Shown: piece after piece, positions 43,596 through 52,409 of the stretch
How the letters are laid out: the number at the start of each line of letters is the position of its first letter
Numbering within the stretch: the first letter of the stretch is position 1
Assembly: GCA_964562015.1 (NCBI GenBank)
Contig: CAZLRH010000010.1
Span: 1-64,000, forward strand
Direction of reading: 5' to 3'
Source: CAZLRH01 sp964562015
GTDB taxonomy: Bacteria; Verrucomicrobiota; Verrucomicrobiia; Opitutales; JABDGR01
Length of the DNA: 64,000 nucleotides
Notes under the pieces: generated by a model
What the model was told of the DNA's origin: nothing
What the model saw: the letters and a program-made list of their open reading frames with translations, nothing else
Databases searched by the model: none
Translations under genes and position numbers: made by a program

Positions 43596-44264
43596 ATGAG
43601 CAGCACTGAAACAACGAAAGCCTCCGCGCAATTCGCGACCTTCGATTTGCTCGACGAGGTCGGCTGCCAGACATGGCTGGAGCGCGTGCGGCGGCTGCGG
43701 CCACACTGGCGCTCGCGGCATGAACTGGCGCCATTCTATACTTTGGGGCTGGCTTCTTACCTGGATTGCGAGTCGGGCCGCGACGCCTATCACGACCCTG
43801 GGCAGCGGCGGGAAAACAATCAACTGCTCGACGAGCATTTCGGGCCGCTCCTGCAATTAGTCGCCGAAACGCTTTCCGGTCATTTTAGCCGGCCCGCGCA
43901 AATGACGGACGCCGCCGCGCGGCCGGGGTTTCATATTTATTTGCCCCATTTCGCGTTCGGCCTGCCGGTGGCGAGTGTGCATCGGGACTTGCAGTATCGA
44001 AAAGCCTTTCCCACGTTGACGCCCACGGAGGCCGAGCTTTTCAGTTTTACGCTGTCATTGAGTACGCCGGCGGGCAGTGGCTTGAACCTTTGGCACGATC
44101 CCGCGGGCGCGCCCGATTTTTTCCCTTATCGCAATGGCCGGCTGGTCGTCCACAACGGCTTGATCACCCACCAAGCCGTGCTCAAGTGCAATGGCGACGT
44201 GGACCGCATCACCTTGCAGGGGCACTGTTTAATGCAAGCCGACGGTGCCTTGCTTTACTGGTAG
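43596..44264 (+). CDS. Possible 2-oxoglutarate/Fe(II)-dependent oxygenase-fold protein
   Basis: A 222-residue soluble protein. SVHRDLQY gives an HxD pair and GLITHQA plus DRITLQGH gives a later His and Arg, the arrangement of the 2OG-Fe(II) oxygenase metal and 2OG ligands. The intervening LSFTLSLSTPAGSGLNLWH looks like a beta-barrel core. The assignment is a motif-level guess; it may instead be an unannotated cupin-like protein. It is transcribed toward the three minus-strand genes that follow. Confidence 0.45.
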   Translation: MSSTETTKASAQFATFDLLDEVGCQTWLERVRRLRPHWRSRHELAPFYTLGLASYLDCESGRDAYHDPGQRRENNQLLDEHFGPLLQLVAETLSGHFSRPAQMTDAAARPGFHIYLPHFAFGLPVASVHRDLQYRKAFPTLTPTEAELFSFTLSLSTPAGSGLNLWHDPAGAPDFFPYRNGRLVVHNGLITHQAVLKCNGDVDRITLQGHCLMQADGALLYW

Positions 44265-44298
44265 CATTTCCGCGGCACATTCGGCTTGGGGGCAGCTG

Positions 44299-44679
44299 TC
44301 ACATCGCCAGGGAGGTGGCCACATTCGGACTGGCGGGATTCACATCGACTCGGCGATCTTTGGGAATCACCACTAAGTCCATGTCTTCCGTGGGAATGGC
44401 ACCGAGGAGCACGCGGTCACCGAGCACAAGTGCTCCGCCAAAACCCGTGCGGTTCTTGAAGCGCAATTCGATGGGGCCGACGTACGGAACCATGCGCCGC
44501 GTGCCGTCCGCCAACGTGACTTCCTTGCGCTCGATTTCATCGAGTCCCAATTGGACGCGAACAAGCTCCGTGATGCAAAAATGCACCGCGCCAGTATCGG
44601 CCAAGGCCTCGACCGTCACGGGGTCGGAGTCGGGGCGGCGCGGGTTGCGCAAGGTCAGCATGGCATACACAAAGCCCAT
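44299..44679 (-). CDS. Clan AA (retropepsin-like) aspartic protease
   Basis: A 126-residue soluble protein with a single catalytic motif EALADTGAVHFCI (Asp28), the LADTGA pattern of clan AA proteins that act as homodimers. VRVQLGLDEIERKEVTLADGT and the C-terminal VLLGAIPTEDMDLVVIPKDRRVDVNP match the small bacterial 'clan AA aspartic protease' family. No signal peptide. It is third in a run with a lipoprotein and an esterase, 39 bases after the lipoprotein gene. Confidence 0.75.
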   Translation of the reverse strand: MGFVYAMLTLRNPRRPDSDPVTVEALADTGAVHFCITELVRVQLGLDEIERKEVTLADGTRRMVPYVGPIELRFKNRTGFGGALVLGDRVLLGAIPTEDMDLVVIPKDRRVDVNPASPNVATSLAM

Positions 44680-44718
44680 GGAGCGATTTTGGCAAATCGA
44701 ACAAGGCAGCGATACAAC

Positions 44719-45054
44719 CTACCGCTTCGGCGGCAGTTGCAGCACGTCACTGATGTCGAAATAAACGTGCTGGGTCTGGCCATTGTCCAGCGCGATTTCA
44801 ATCACATCGAAACGGCGATCGCCCATGGTGAGAAATTGTTTGCTCACGGTGGTCCCGGCCGGAATGTTTTTCGCCAGCCAGATTTGCTCCGCCGCCAGGC
44901 CGTCATCGAGGGATTTGGCCCCGAGGATGATGACGGGGTTTTTGACCGAGAGGCCGTTGCCGCCGGCAAAAGTCAGGGAGCTCGGATGAGCGGGGTCGGA
45001 GGCGCAGGCGGCCAGCAGGGCCAGCAGCAGAAGGGGCAAAAGGAGGCGTTTCAT
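44719..45054 (-). CDS. Small putative lipoprotein, unknown function
   Basis: A 111-residue protein with a textbook lipoprotein signal (MKRLLLPLLLLALLAAC, lipobox LLAAC, Cys17). The mature part is about 95 residues, beta-rich, with GLSVKNPVIILGAKSLDDGLAAEQIWL. The ATG at 45052-45054 is chosen over the upstream start at 45072 because it opens the signal peptide. The neighbours 44299 and 45092 lie on the same strand with gaps of about 40 bases. Confidence 0.65.
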   Translation of the reverse strand: MKRLLLPLLLLALLAACASDPAHPSSLTFAGGNGLSVKNPVIILGAKSLDDGLAAEQIWLAKNIPAGTTVSKQFLTMGDRRFDVIEIALDNGQTQHVYFDISDVLQLPPKR

Positions 45055-45091
45055 GGTGGTGTCGCTATGCAATGTCAGCCGGCAGCGGGAG

Positions 45092-45883
45092 TCAAGGGCG
45101 CGCGGGGCTCGCCGGCGTACTTGTCACTGGGACCGCGGCGGGCGCGGGCGCTGCAGCTTTGAGTAAATTCGCGAGCGGCTCCTGCACCGCCTGGGCCCAG
45201 ATTTCGTAGCCACCCGCGGCCGGGTGCAGCTTGTCGTCGTTAAATGCGCCGGGGAGAAAGTTGCCGTTGGCGTCGAGAAACTTGCGCCCGATGTCCAGGT
45301 AGAACACATGATCGAGGTCGTTCATCTGGGAGATGAGCGCGTTGACCGTGCCCAATTTGCCGCGCACCTCGTCGCCGGGATTCCCACGGGGGAAGATGCC
45401 GAGGAGCAGGATTTTCGCCGCCGGGAAATCCTGGCGCAGTTCCTTCACGATGGCGGCGACACCGAGGGCGATTTCGTAGGCCGTGTTGCGCCCGGCATTA
45501 TTGGTGCCAATCATCAGCATGATGACCTTGGGCTGAAAGCCCGTGCCCTCGCCGTTTTGCAGCCGCCAGAGCACTTGCTGGGTGGTGTCGCCCGCGATGC
45601 CGAAATTGGCGATTTTCCACGAGCCGTAATATTTCGCAAAAACGTCCTTGCCGTACGTGCGCCACCAATCGGTGATGGAATCGCCGAGAAACAGCACGTC
45701 GATGCCGCCCTTTTTCGCCAGTTCGACGAACGCGCGGTGCTGCGGCCCGTCGCGGTTGTCCGGCACGATGGTCGCCGGCGGCGGGGTGGAGGCCGAAACT
45801 TCGGCGGCGCGGGCCGGTGTGATTAGGGACGCGCCGGTGAGCAGGAGGAGGAGGTGCAGAGGCTTGTTCAAATGGGAAAACAT
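45092..45883 (-). CDS. SGNH/GDSL-family hydrolase (esterase), exported
   Basis: A 263-residue enzyme with signal peptide (MFSHLNKPLHLLLLLTGASLITPARA). The four SGNH blocks are present: FLGDSIT (Ser69), GIAGDTTQ (Gly), IGTNNAG (Asn) and DDKLHPAAGGY (Asp/His). It resembles platelet-activating-factor acetylhydrolase-like carbohydrate esterases of PVC bacteria that deacetylate polysaccharides. The ATG at 45881-45883 is chosen over one 13 codons upstream. Confidence 0.85.
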   Translation of the reverse strand: MFSHLNKPLHLLLLLTGASLITPARAAEVSASTPPPATIVPDNRDGPQHRAFVELAKKGGIDVLFLGDSITDWWRTYGKDVFAKYYGSWKIANFGIAGDTTQQVLWRLQNGEGTGFQPKVIMLMIGTNNAGRNTAYEIALGVAAIVKELRQDFPAAKILLLGIFPRGNPGDEVRGKLGTVNALISQMNDLDHVFYLDIGRKFLDANGNFLPGAFNDDKLHPAAGGYEIWAQAVQEPLANLLKAAAPAPAAVPVTSTPASPARP

Positions 45884-45930
45884 GGGCCGACGGCATTTAG
45901 CGCAGTTGAGCAAGGAAAACAATGGCGAAG

Positions 45931-47007
45931 CTAGGGGTGGGGCGTTTTCCGCATTTCCTGGGCCTTATTCAGGTCCGCTTGCGCGCCGGCGACATCACCC
46001 ATTTTGAGCCGTGCCGCTGACCGGCGATCATAGATAGTGGCGAAGCCCGGCTGCAACTCAATCGCTTGGCCATAGTCGGCCATTGCGCCCGCAAAATCTC
46101 CAGCCGCAAACTTTGCGTCACCCCGGTGGCATAGAATGGTGACGTTGTTGGGCGCCAGTTCAAGGGCCTGGGAATAGTCGGCAATGGCTTCGGTAAAATT
46201 CCCCATGGCGTTGCGAGAATAACCCCGGGTGCCGTAGGCGTCTGCCAATCCCGGCTTTAAGGCGATGGCCTTGGAAGCATCGGCGAGGGCGCCGGCAAAA
46301 TCCTTCCGCTCATTTTTCACCATGGACTGATTCTGGTAAGCCTCCGCGAGGTTGGGGTCGAGTTTGATGGCCTGGGCCAGATCGGATGCCGCCCCGTCAA
46401 AATCGTTTTTGAGTATTTTTGCCCGACCACGTTCAACGAAGGCGACGGCGAGCGTCGGATTCAATTGTATGGCTTTTGAAAGGCTGGCCAAGGCGGCGTC
46501 GATCTCGCCTGCGCCGATTTGGGCCGACCCCAGATTATAATAAATGAGCGGAATCATTGCATCCGAGTCACTGGGAATGAGCCGCAAGGCGCGGGATTGA
46601 TCTTTAACGGCGCCGGGGAAATCGTGGTCCCTGGCTTTCAGCGTTCCGCGATTATTGTACGCGGCGGCATAGTCGGGCTTCAGCTCGATGGCCTTGTTAT
46701 AGTCGGCCAGAGCACCGGACATGCCGCCCAGTTCCTCGGCATAACCCCGGAAATAATAGGGAATCGCGTTTTCCGGCTGAAATTGGATGGCGGAGGAAAA
46801 GTCGCCCACCGCTCGGCCATATTCACCATGGTTTAGCGCAATTTTGCCGTTTTCGATGCATTTGTTGGCCATGTAAGCGGGGAAATAGAACTTTAGCCCT
46901 GCCATCAGACAGATAAAGAGCAGGCCCAGGCTGACCATGGCTGACGCAAACCATTTCCACCACCACGGGTGGCGCAAAGGTAACGCGGGGTCGGTAGGCA
47001 TGGCCAC
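45931..47007 (-). CDS. Membrane-anchored TPR protein
   Basis: A 358-residue protein with one N-terminal membrane helix (about residues 18-38) and about eight to nine TPR units of 34 residues (for example AIQFQPENAIPYYFRGYAEEL, AIELKPDYAAAYNNRGTLKAR, ALELAPNNVTILCHRGDAKF). TPRs bind protein partners; none is indicated. It is divergent from queG. Confidence 0.75.
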   Translation of the reverse strand: MAMPTDPALPLRHPWWWKWFASAMVSLGLLFICLMAGLKFYFPAYMANKCIENGKIALNHGEYGRAVGDFSSAIQFQPENAIPYYFRGYAEELGGMSGALADYNKAIELKPDYAAAYNNRGTLKARDHDFPGAVKDQSRALRLIPSDSDAMIPLIYYNLGSAQIGAGEIDAALASLSKAIQLNPTLAVAFVERGRAKILKNDFDGAASDLAQAIKLDPNLAEAYQNQSMVKNERKDFAGALADASKAIALKPGLADAYGTRGYSRNAMGNFTEAIADYSQALELAPNNVTILCHRGDAKFAAGDFAGAMADYGQAIELQPGFATIYDRRSAARLKMGDVAGAQADLNKAQEMRKTPHP

Positions 47008-47102
47008 GGGTTTTGGATTATGAATCTGACGGTTATTTCAGCAGAATGGCAACACGTATGAGGCAAATCTAGAGTTTGCCGGAGCACCCATTTTGCCGTG
47101 CA

Positions 47103-48182
47103 ATGGCTGGCATGTTGGCGCCCGAGGCATTGAAGGAGTGGTTGCGCGCCGAGGCGGTCCGCCACGGCTTCGACGCTTTCGGCGTGGCCGCCGTGGACGC
47201 GCCCTTGCGCCGCGAGTATTACGAGCGCTGGATCGCCGGCGGCCAGCACGGCGAAATGCGCTGGCTCGAGCGCAACAATGACCGCCGTCTCGCCCCGGGC
47301 CAGCTTTTGCACAACGACACCGGCGTGGGCGAGGCGCGCAGTCTCGTGCTCGTCGGGATGAATTACCACCAGGCGGAGCCCGCCCGCCGCTACCGCATCG
47401 CACAGTACGCGCTCGGCCGCGATTACCATAACGTCATGATCAAGCGGCTGCGCAAAATGTGTGCGGCGCTGGACGAGTACTGCGGCGAAACACGGGCGGC
47501 GCATCGTCCGTATGTGGACACCGGCCCGATTTTGGAAAAAGCCCTGGCGGCGCAGGCGGGCCTCGGCTGGCAGGGCAAGAGCACCATCCTCCTCCATCCA
47601 AAATTGGGCACCTGGCTCGCGCTCGGCGTGATTGTCACCACCCTCGAATTGCCGCCGGATGCGCCGCACCCGGACCGCTGCGGCACCTGCACCGCCTGCC
47701 TGGACGCCTGCCCCACGCAGGCCATCACCGCACCCTACCAGCTCGATGCGCGCCGCTGTCTCGCTTATCTGCTCATCGAACATCCGGGCGCGATTCCGGA
47801 GGAATTTCGCGCCGCCGTGGGCAATCGACTGTTTGGTTGTGACGAATGCCTCGATGTTTGCCCGTGGAACAAGTGGGCACTGGCCACCCGCGAGGCCGCG
47901 CTCACGCCCCGCGACTATCCCGATGTGCGCGCCCTGCTGGCCTGGACGGAGGACGATTTTCGCGCCCACACCCAAGGCACGCCCCTCGCGCGGCTAAAAC
48001 TGCCCCGCCTCAAGCGCAACGCCTGCATCGTCCTCGGCAACATTGGCGACGCAGACGACCTGCCCGCGCTCACGATTCTTGCCTGCGCGGCCGACGAAAT
48101 GGTCGCCGAGCACGCCCGCTGGGCGGTGGCCCGGGTGCGGGAGCGGACGGGGTTGGCGCAAACGGCTTCGGTTGAGTCTTGA
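47103..48182 (+). CDS. queG: Epoxyqueuosine reductase
   Basis: A 359-residue enzyme that reduces epoxyqueuosine to queuosine in tRNA. Two [4Fe-4S] clusters are visible in CGTCTACLDACPTQAI and CDECLDVCPWN. The N-terminal cobalamin domain includes SLVLVGMNYHQ and DTGPILEKALAAQAGLGWQGK. A C-terminal HEAT-like extension (LKRNACIVLGNIGDADDLPAL) follows, as in long QueG forms. The start ATG at 47103 (MAGMLAPEALKEW) is used; a second ATG is at 47112. Confidence 0.93.
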   Translation: MAGMLAPEALKEWLRAEAVRHGFDAFGVAAVDAPLRREYYERWIAGGQHGEMRWLERNNDRRLAPGQLLHNDTGVGEARSLVLVGMNYHQAEPARRYRIAQYALGRDYHNVMIKRLRKMCAALDEYCGETRAAHRPYVDTGPILEKALAAQAGLGWQGKSTILLHPKLGTWLALGVIVTTLELPPDAPHPDRCGTCTACLDACPTQAITAPYQLDARRCLAYLLIEHPGAIPEEFRAAVGNRLFGCDECLDVCPWNKWALATREAALTPRDYPDVRALLAWTEDDFRAHTQGTPLARLKLPRLKRNACIVLGNIGDADDLPALTILACAADEMVAEHARWAVARVRERTGLAQTASVES

Positions 48183-48344
48183 TGCTTGGCGGCTTGAAGG
48201 CGGGATGTGACGCATAAATATACCTTGCATGGCCGAGAACAGGTTAATTAAATATGAAGTAAGTTCATCAACCATTCACAGCTTGATTATTGCCGGCGGC
48301 GGATGCTCCAGCGTACGCTCGACGATGATTAGCCAAGGAATTTT

Positions 48345-49510
48345 ATGCCCGACGCCAACGCCAAAAAGCTTAATGAGTATGAAAATGGCGATAAAATCAG
48401 CGACGGGCGGGCCATCGAACAGGTGCTGTCCGCCGATGAGCGCTATTTGATCGCTTACATGAAGGATGGCTCACTCGCGGTTTTGCCGAACTTGGATGAT
48501 TATTCAAAAATCGGCGATCATCTGGCGAAGTTTGACTCCCTTTACACAAAAATCGAGCGAAGCGTGCCCGAGCGCGATCAAAAAGTGCTTTTTGGCCAGT
48601 TGGCAAAGTGCCTCACCTGGGTTTTTGACTACAATGGCAATCCGCCGCCACTCACCATTTTCAACGAAGTGGAGCTGCATCTGCAATCGATCTGCACGGC
48701 CCAGGCGTCGAAGTATTATGTTTTGGGTGCGATTCAAGCCACGGCTTACACGGTCGCGCTGATCAGTTTGCTTTGGATTGTTTCCGGCGTATTTGGCCAT
48801 GACTTCCTGGTCTTGGTGCGCCGTGGCTCCTTAATCATCAAGGGCGCGCTAGTGGGCTCGTTGGGGGCGTGTTGCACGGTGCTAATTCGATCGGGCACCT
48901 TGAAGATTGATCCGTATGCAGAAGCGAATCAGTACCTGTTCCAGGGTGCGTTGCGCATCGGGCTGGGGGTGTTTTTTGGAGTAATTGCGGTGTTGGCCAT
49001 AATGGGTGATGTGGCCTTCGGGATGGCCAACGCCAATGGCAATCGCTATATTTTTTGGCTGGCGGTTTTTGTTTCCGGTTTCAGCGAAGTATTGATTCCG
49101 GAGTTTTTGTCGAATTTGGAAAAAACCAGCCAAACGGGAACCACCCCGGCCGGGGCTGGGGCTGCGGGCGGAACTCCTGCGGGCGGAACTCCTGCGGGCG
49201 GAACTCCTGCGGGCGGNNNNNNNNNNNNNNNNNNNNNNNNNNNNNNNNNNNNNNNNNNNNNNNNNNNNNNNNNNNNNNNNNNNNNNNNNNNNNNNNNNNN
49301 NNNNNNNNNNNNNNNNCTGCGGGCGGAACTCCTGCGGGCGGAACTCCTGCGGGCGGAACTCCTGCGGGCGGAACTCCTGCGGGCGGTCAAACGAATGGGG
49401 CTAAGAAAGCTAGCACCGCCGAGGAATCATCGGAAGGAGAAATGGCGGTCCCGCCGACCAGTGAATCGTTGCCGGAGGGAAGCGAAAAAAAGGACGGAAC
49501 GATCGGATAG
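48345..49510 (+). CDS. Membrane protein with GGTPA-repeat C-terminal tail, interrupted by an assembly gap
   Basis: N-terminal cytoplasmic part (about residues 1-115), then four membrane helices (AIQATAYTVALISLLWIV, GALVGSLGACCTVLI, LRIGLGVFFGVIAVLAIM, FWLAVFVSGFSEVLI), then a GGTPA pentapeptide repeat tail. A 100-N gap (49217-49316) sits in the tail. Reading straight through 100 bases gives an LRAEL frame, but the frame ending at 49510 continues GGTPA and ends NGAKKASTAEESS...DGTIG. The true gene almost certainly ends at 49510 and the gap length is wrong. No family recognised. Confidence 0.65.
49155..49386. repeat. 15-bp tandem repeat GGGCGGAACTCCTGC with embedded sequence gap
   Basis: Perfect 15-base units (encoding GGTPA) lie on both sides of 100 Ns at 49217-49316. 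The left flank ends with GGGCGG and the right begins CTGCGGGCGG, so 5+15k bases are missing. The run of exactly 100 Ns looks like a scaffold placeholder. Confidence 0.9.
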
Positions 49511-49640
49511 CAGTCATTTGCTCGCAGCCTGCTTTGCCCCCGCGGAGCAAGAGCTTTAGGGTCTTCTGACCGCGCTGCAAAGCATTTGACACCGGTGCGC
49601 AGGGGCGGTTGGGTTGGCCGCGCGCAGTTGGCGAGAAATC

Positions 49641-51110
49641 ATGTACATCGTTCATCTTGCAGCGGAATGCGCGCCGGTGGCGAAAGTCGGCGGTCTGGGC
49701 GATGTCGTTTACGGGCTGGCGCGGGAACTGGAGATTCGCGGGCACGCCGTCGAGCTAATCCTGCCCAAGTACCAGCGGATGCGCTACGACCACATCTGGG
49801 GCCTCCAGGTGACGATGCCGGAATTATGGGTGCCCTGGCGCGGCGGCGGCCTTCCGTGCACGGTGTGGTTTGGTTTTGTCCACGGACGAAAATGTTTTTT
49901 CATCGAGCCGCGCTCGGCCGACAATTTTTTCAACCGGCCCGAGTTCTACGGCTACCCGGACGAGGTCATGCGCTGGGCCTTTTTTTCCAAGGCCGCGCTC
50001 GAATTTCTGGTCCAATCTGGCAAGCGCCCCGACATCATTCATGCGCACGACTGGCAGACGGCCCTCGTGCCGGTGCTTTTATACGAAATGTACGCCGCGG
50101 CGTTGCCGCTCCAGCGCGTGTGCCTGACCATCCACAATTTCAAGCACCAGGGCGTGACCGGGCCGCAGTTTCTCGAAGCCACCGGCCTCGCGCGCCCCGA
50201 AGTTTTTGGCCGGGCCGACAAACTGGGCGACGACACGCACCGCGGAGCGTACAACCTCCTCAAGGGCGGTATCGTCTATGCGAATTTCATCACCACGGTT
50301 TCGCCGCGGCACGCGTGGGAGGCGCAGCACACCGACCAAGGCGCGGGGCTGGGCCGCGTGCTCGCCGTGCATCAGGAAAAATTTGGCGGCGTGCTCAACG
50401 GCGTGGACTACGACGTGTGGAACCCCGAGGTGGACCCTTACATCAAGGCGCGTTATGGCCCGGGCCAGCTCGACTCGAAGTACGCCAACAAGGCCGCCTT
50501 GCGCGACCGCTTCCTGCTGCGCGAGGCGTTCCGGCCCATCGTCGCGTTTATTGGGCGGCTGGACTACCAGAAAGGCGTCGAACTCATCCGGCACTCGCTG
50601 TTCTGGTCCCTCGAGCACGGCGCGCAGTTCATTTTGTTGGGCACCAGCCCCATGCCCGAAATCAACGCCGATTTCGCGCGGCTCAAGCAGCAGTTGAACG
50701 ACCATCCGGATTGCCACCTCGAACTCGGCTTCAGCGAGGAACTCGCGCACCTCATTTACGCCGGCGCCGATTTGTTCATCGTGCCGAGCGTGTACGAGCC
50801 CTGCGGATTGACGCAGATGATCGCGCTCAAATACGGCACGGTACCGGTCGTCCGCGCGGTCGGCGGCCTCGCGGATACCGTATTTGACCGCGATTATGCC
50901 CATGTCCCCTTTGACCAGCGCAACGGCTACGTTTTCCAACATGCCGACCGGCCCGGGCTCGAAAGCGCGCTCAGCCGCGCGGTCGGCCTGTGGCATTATT
51001 TCCCGGAGGATTTCCGCCAGCTCATGCGTCAGGGCATGGCGCGGGATTATTCCTGGAATGTGCCCGGCCAGCATTATTTGAACATCTACGACCACATCCG
51101 GCACAAGTAG
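49641..51110 (+). CDS. glgA: Glycogen (starch) synthase
   Basis: A 489-residue GT5 enzyme adding glucose from ADP- or UDP-glucose to glycogen. The N-terminal AAECAPVAKVGGLGDVV holds the conserved KxGGLxDV nucleotide-binding motif, with the C-terminal domain showing RLDYQKGVEL, LGTSPMPEIN and the GT-B EPCGLTQMIALKYGTVPVVRAVGGL block. KVGGLGDV in place of KTGGLADV is a known variant. The ATG at 49641 fits the family. Related by pathway to the GH57 gene at 158. Confidence 0.94.
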   Translation: MYIVHLAAECAPVAKVGGLGDVVYGLARELEIRGHAVELILPKYQRMRYDHIWGLQVTMPELWVPWRGGGLPCTVWFGFVHGRKCFFIEPRSADNFFNRPEFYGYPDEVMRWAFFSKAALEFLVQSGKRPDIIHAHDWQTALVPVLLYEMYAAALPLQRVCLTIHNFKHQGVTGPQFLEATGLARPEVFGRADKLGDDTHRGAYNLLKGGIVYANFITTVSPRHAWEAQHTDQGAGLGRVLAVHQEKFGGVLNGVDYDVWNPEVDPYIKARYGPGQLDSKYANKAALRDRFLLREAFRPIVAFIGRLDYQKGVELIRHSLFWSLEHGAQFILLGTSPMPEINADFARLKQQLNDHPDCHLELGFSEELAHLIYAGADLFIVPSVYEPCGLTQMIALKYGTVPVVRAVGGLADTVFDRDYAHVPFDQRNGYVFQHADRPGLESALSRAVGLWHYFPEDFRQLMRQGMARDYSWNVPGQHYLNIYDHIRHK

Positions 51111-51128
51111 TGCTCAAACCAGAAAAAC

Positions 51129-51280
51129 TTTTTACAGAAGGAAACAAAGCTAACGAAGCCTCAAGCCGGAATTTTTCCCAGAAGGTAATGAAGCTAACCA
51201 AGCTTGAAACCTCGACCACACACCGATCCCTGGCGGACCTCGCCCAAACCACTTCGTTTCCTTCGTTCACTGCGGTTCCA
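51129..51280. repeat. GAAGGTAACGAAGC-type direct and inverted repeats
   Basis: CAGAAGGAAACAAAGCTAAC (from 51134) and CAGAAGGTAATGAAGCTAAC (from 51179) are near-identical direct copies. TTCGTTTCCTTCGTTCACTGC (51253-51275 region) is the reverse-complement version of the same word. They fill much of the glgA-parB-like gap. Confidence 0.75.
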
Positions 51281-51292
51281 ACTCTTTCCTGC

Positions 51293-52096
51293 ATGATCAC
51301 CACCAAACGCCTCGCCTTTGTTCCCATCACGCAGATTAAAATCCATCCCACGGTCGGCAACCACCGGCCGGTGGATCCGCGCAAGGTCGCGCACTACCAG
51401 GAGGATATTCTGCGCCACGGCCTGCTTGAGCCGCTGGTGGTGTGGGAGAAAAATCCGCAGGAGTTTTATCTCATCGGCGGCTTTCATCGCTTTGCCGCCA
51501 TCGGGAATCTGCGCCAGGGCCATCCGGGCTATTTCGACAATATCGACGTGCGCGTCGTCGCCGGAGACCCGGACGAGATGCGCGCGCTCAACCTGAAGCT
51601 CAATGCCGACCGGCTCGACGCCCGCATCACCGATTATTTTGAAACCGTGCTGCACCTGAACAACGTCAACTGGCCGCCGCAGCGCATCGCCGAATTTTTG
51701 GATAAGTCCCTGTCGTGGGTGGAGGAGATTTTGACCTACGCGCCGGTCATGCCCGCGCCGGTGCGCGCCCTGCTCGAGCAAGGGAAAATTTCGTGGGCGC
51801 GGGGCAAGACCGCGTGCCAGGCCGTGCTCGACGCCGAGGCCGGCAAGGAGCGCGAAACTGCCGAGCGCGTCGTCGCGGAACTCACCGACCCCGCCGCGCG
51901 CATCAAAGTGACGCGGCCCTTGACCATGCGCCGCGCCAAGAGCCGTCTTGGTGCCCTGGCAAGAACCAAACCGGAAACCCGTTTCACGCTCGGCGCGGAA
52001 GATTTGCTGTTATTGTTCGAATTGCTCGACGGCCGCACCATCACCGCGGAAGCGCTGACGCGCGTCCGCGAAAAAGTGCCGGGGTTGTTGGAGTAA
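51293..52096 (+). CDS. ParB-domain (ParB/Srx-type nuclease fold) DNA-binding protein
   Basis: A 267-residue protein with an N-terminal ParB/sulfiredoxin-like domain (FVPITQIKIHPTVGNHRPVDPRKVAHYQEDI, EPLVVWEKN, IGGFHRFAAIG) and a KorB-type HTH region (WPPQRIAEFLDKSLSWVEEIL, LEQGKISWARGKTACQAV). The canonical ParB box 1 GxRR is replaced by GNHRPV. It may be a partition protein partnered by parA at 20436, or a regulator of the Noc/KorB kind; distance and the diverged motif leave this open. Start ATG at 51293. Confidence 0.65.
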   Translation: MITTKRLAFVPITQIKIHPTVGNHRPVDPRKVAHYQEDILRHGLLEPLVVWEKNPQEFYLIGGFHRFAAIGNLRQGHPGYFDNIDVRVVAGDPDEMRALNLKLNADRLDARITDYFETVLHLNNVNWPPQRIAEFLDKSLSWVEEILTYAPVMPAPVRALLEQGKISWARGKTACQAVLDAEAGKERETAERVVAELTDPAARIKVTRPLTMRRAKSRLGALARTKPETRFTLGAEDLLLLFELLDGRTITAEALTRVREKVPGLLE

Positions 52097-52409
52097 CGCG
52101 GGCTTTCTGCGCCAGGATTCCGCGCGCGCAAAATGCGGCCAAGCCTCTAGAATCCGGTAAATTTTGCACCAAAATTTAACCGCTAATCCACGCTGATGTT
52201 TTCCTAATTAGTGGTTTAGTCTCGGATCATGTTCTTTCGTGGCTCAAGCTCGGGCTTGGATTTGGTCGAATTGTTTTTTAGCGGGGTGAGAGATTCAAAA
52301 TACCGAAAGAGAGGCCGGGTCGTTTTATTGAATTTTCAATTTTGAATCTTAAATAAGTGCAACCCCAGCCTTTCCATCTGCGTAAATCTGCGTAATCTGC
52401 GGTTTCAGC
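52097..52409. repeat. Gene-free stretch with several repeat words before birA
   Basis: AACCGCTAAT (52179-52188) / ATTAGTGGTT (52207-52216) form an inverted pair. An AT-rich TTGAATCTTAAATA word is at 52342-52355, also exact at 53508-53521. ATCTGCGTAA-type units are at 52376-52405. The last family runs into the first codons of birA (AAATCTGCGGTCAC). No promoter or RNA gene was recognised. Confidence 0.7.

Noticed and set aside
49155..49386. CRISPR-like array
   Set aside because: Units are contiguous 15-mers without spacers and lie in a reading frame; no cas genes are present.
49317..49559. LRAEL-repeat C-terminus across the N gap
   Set aside because: It results from the arbitrary 100-base gap length; the GGTPA frame continues on both sides of the gap and ends at 49510.
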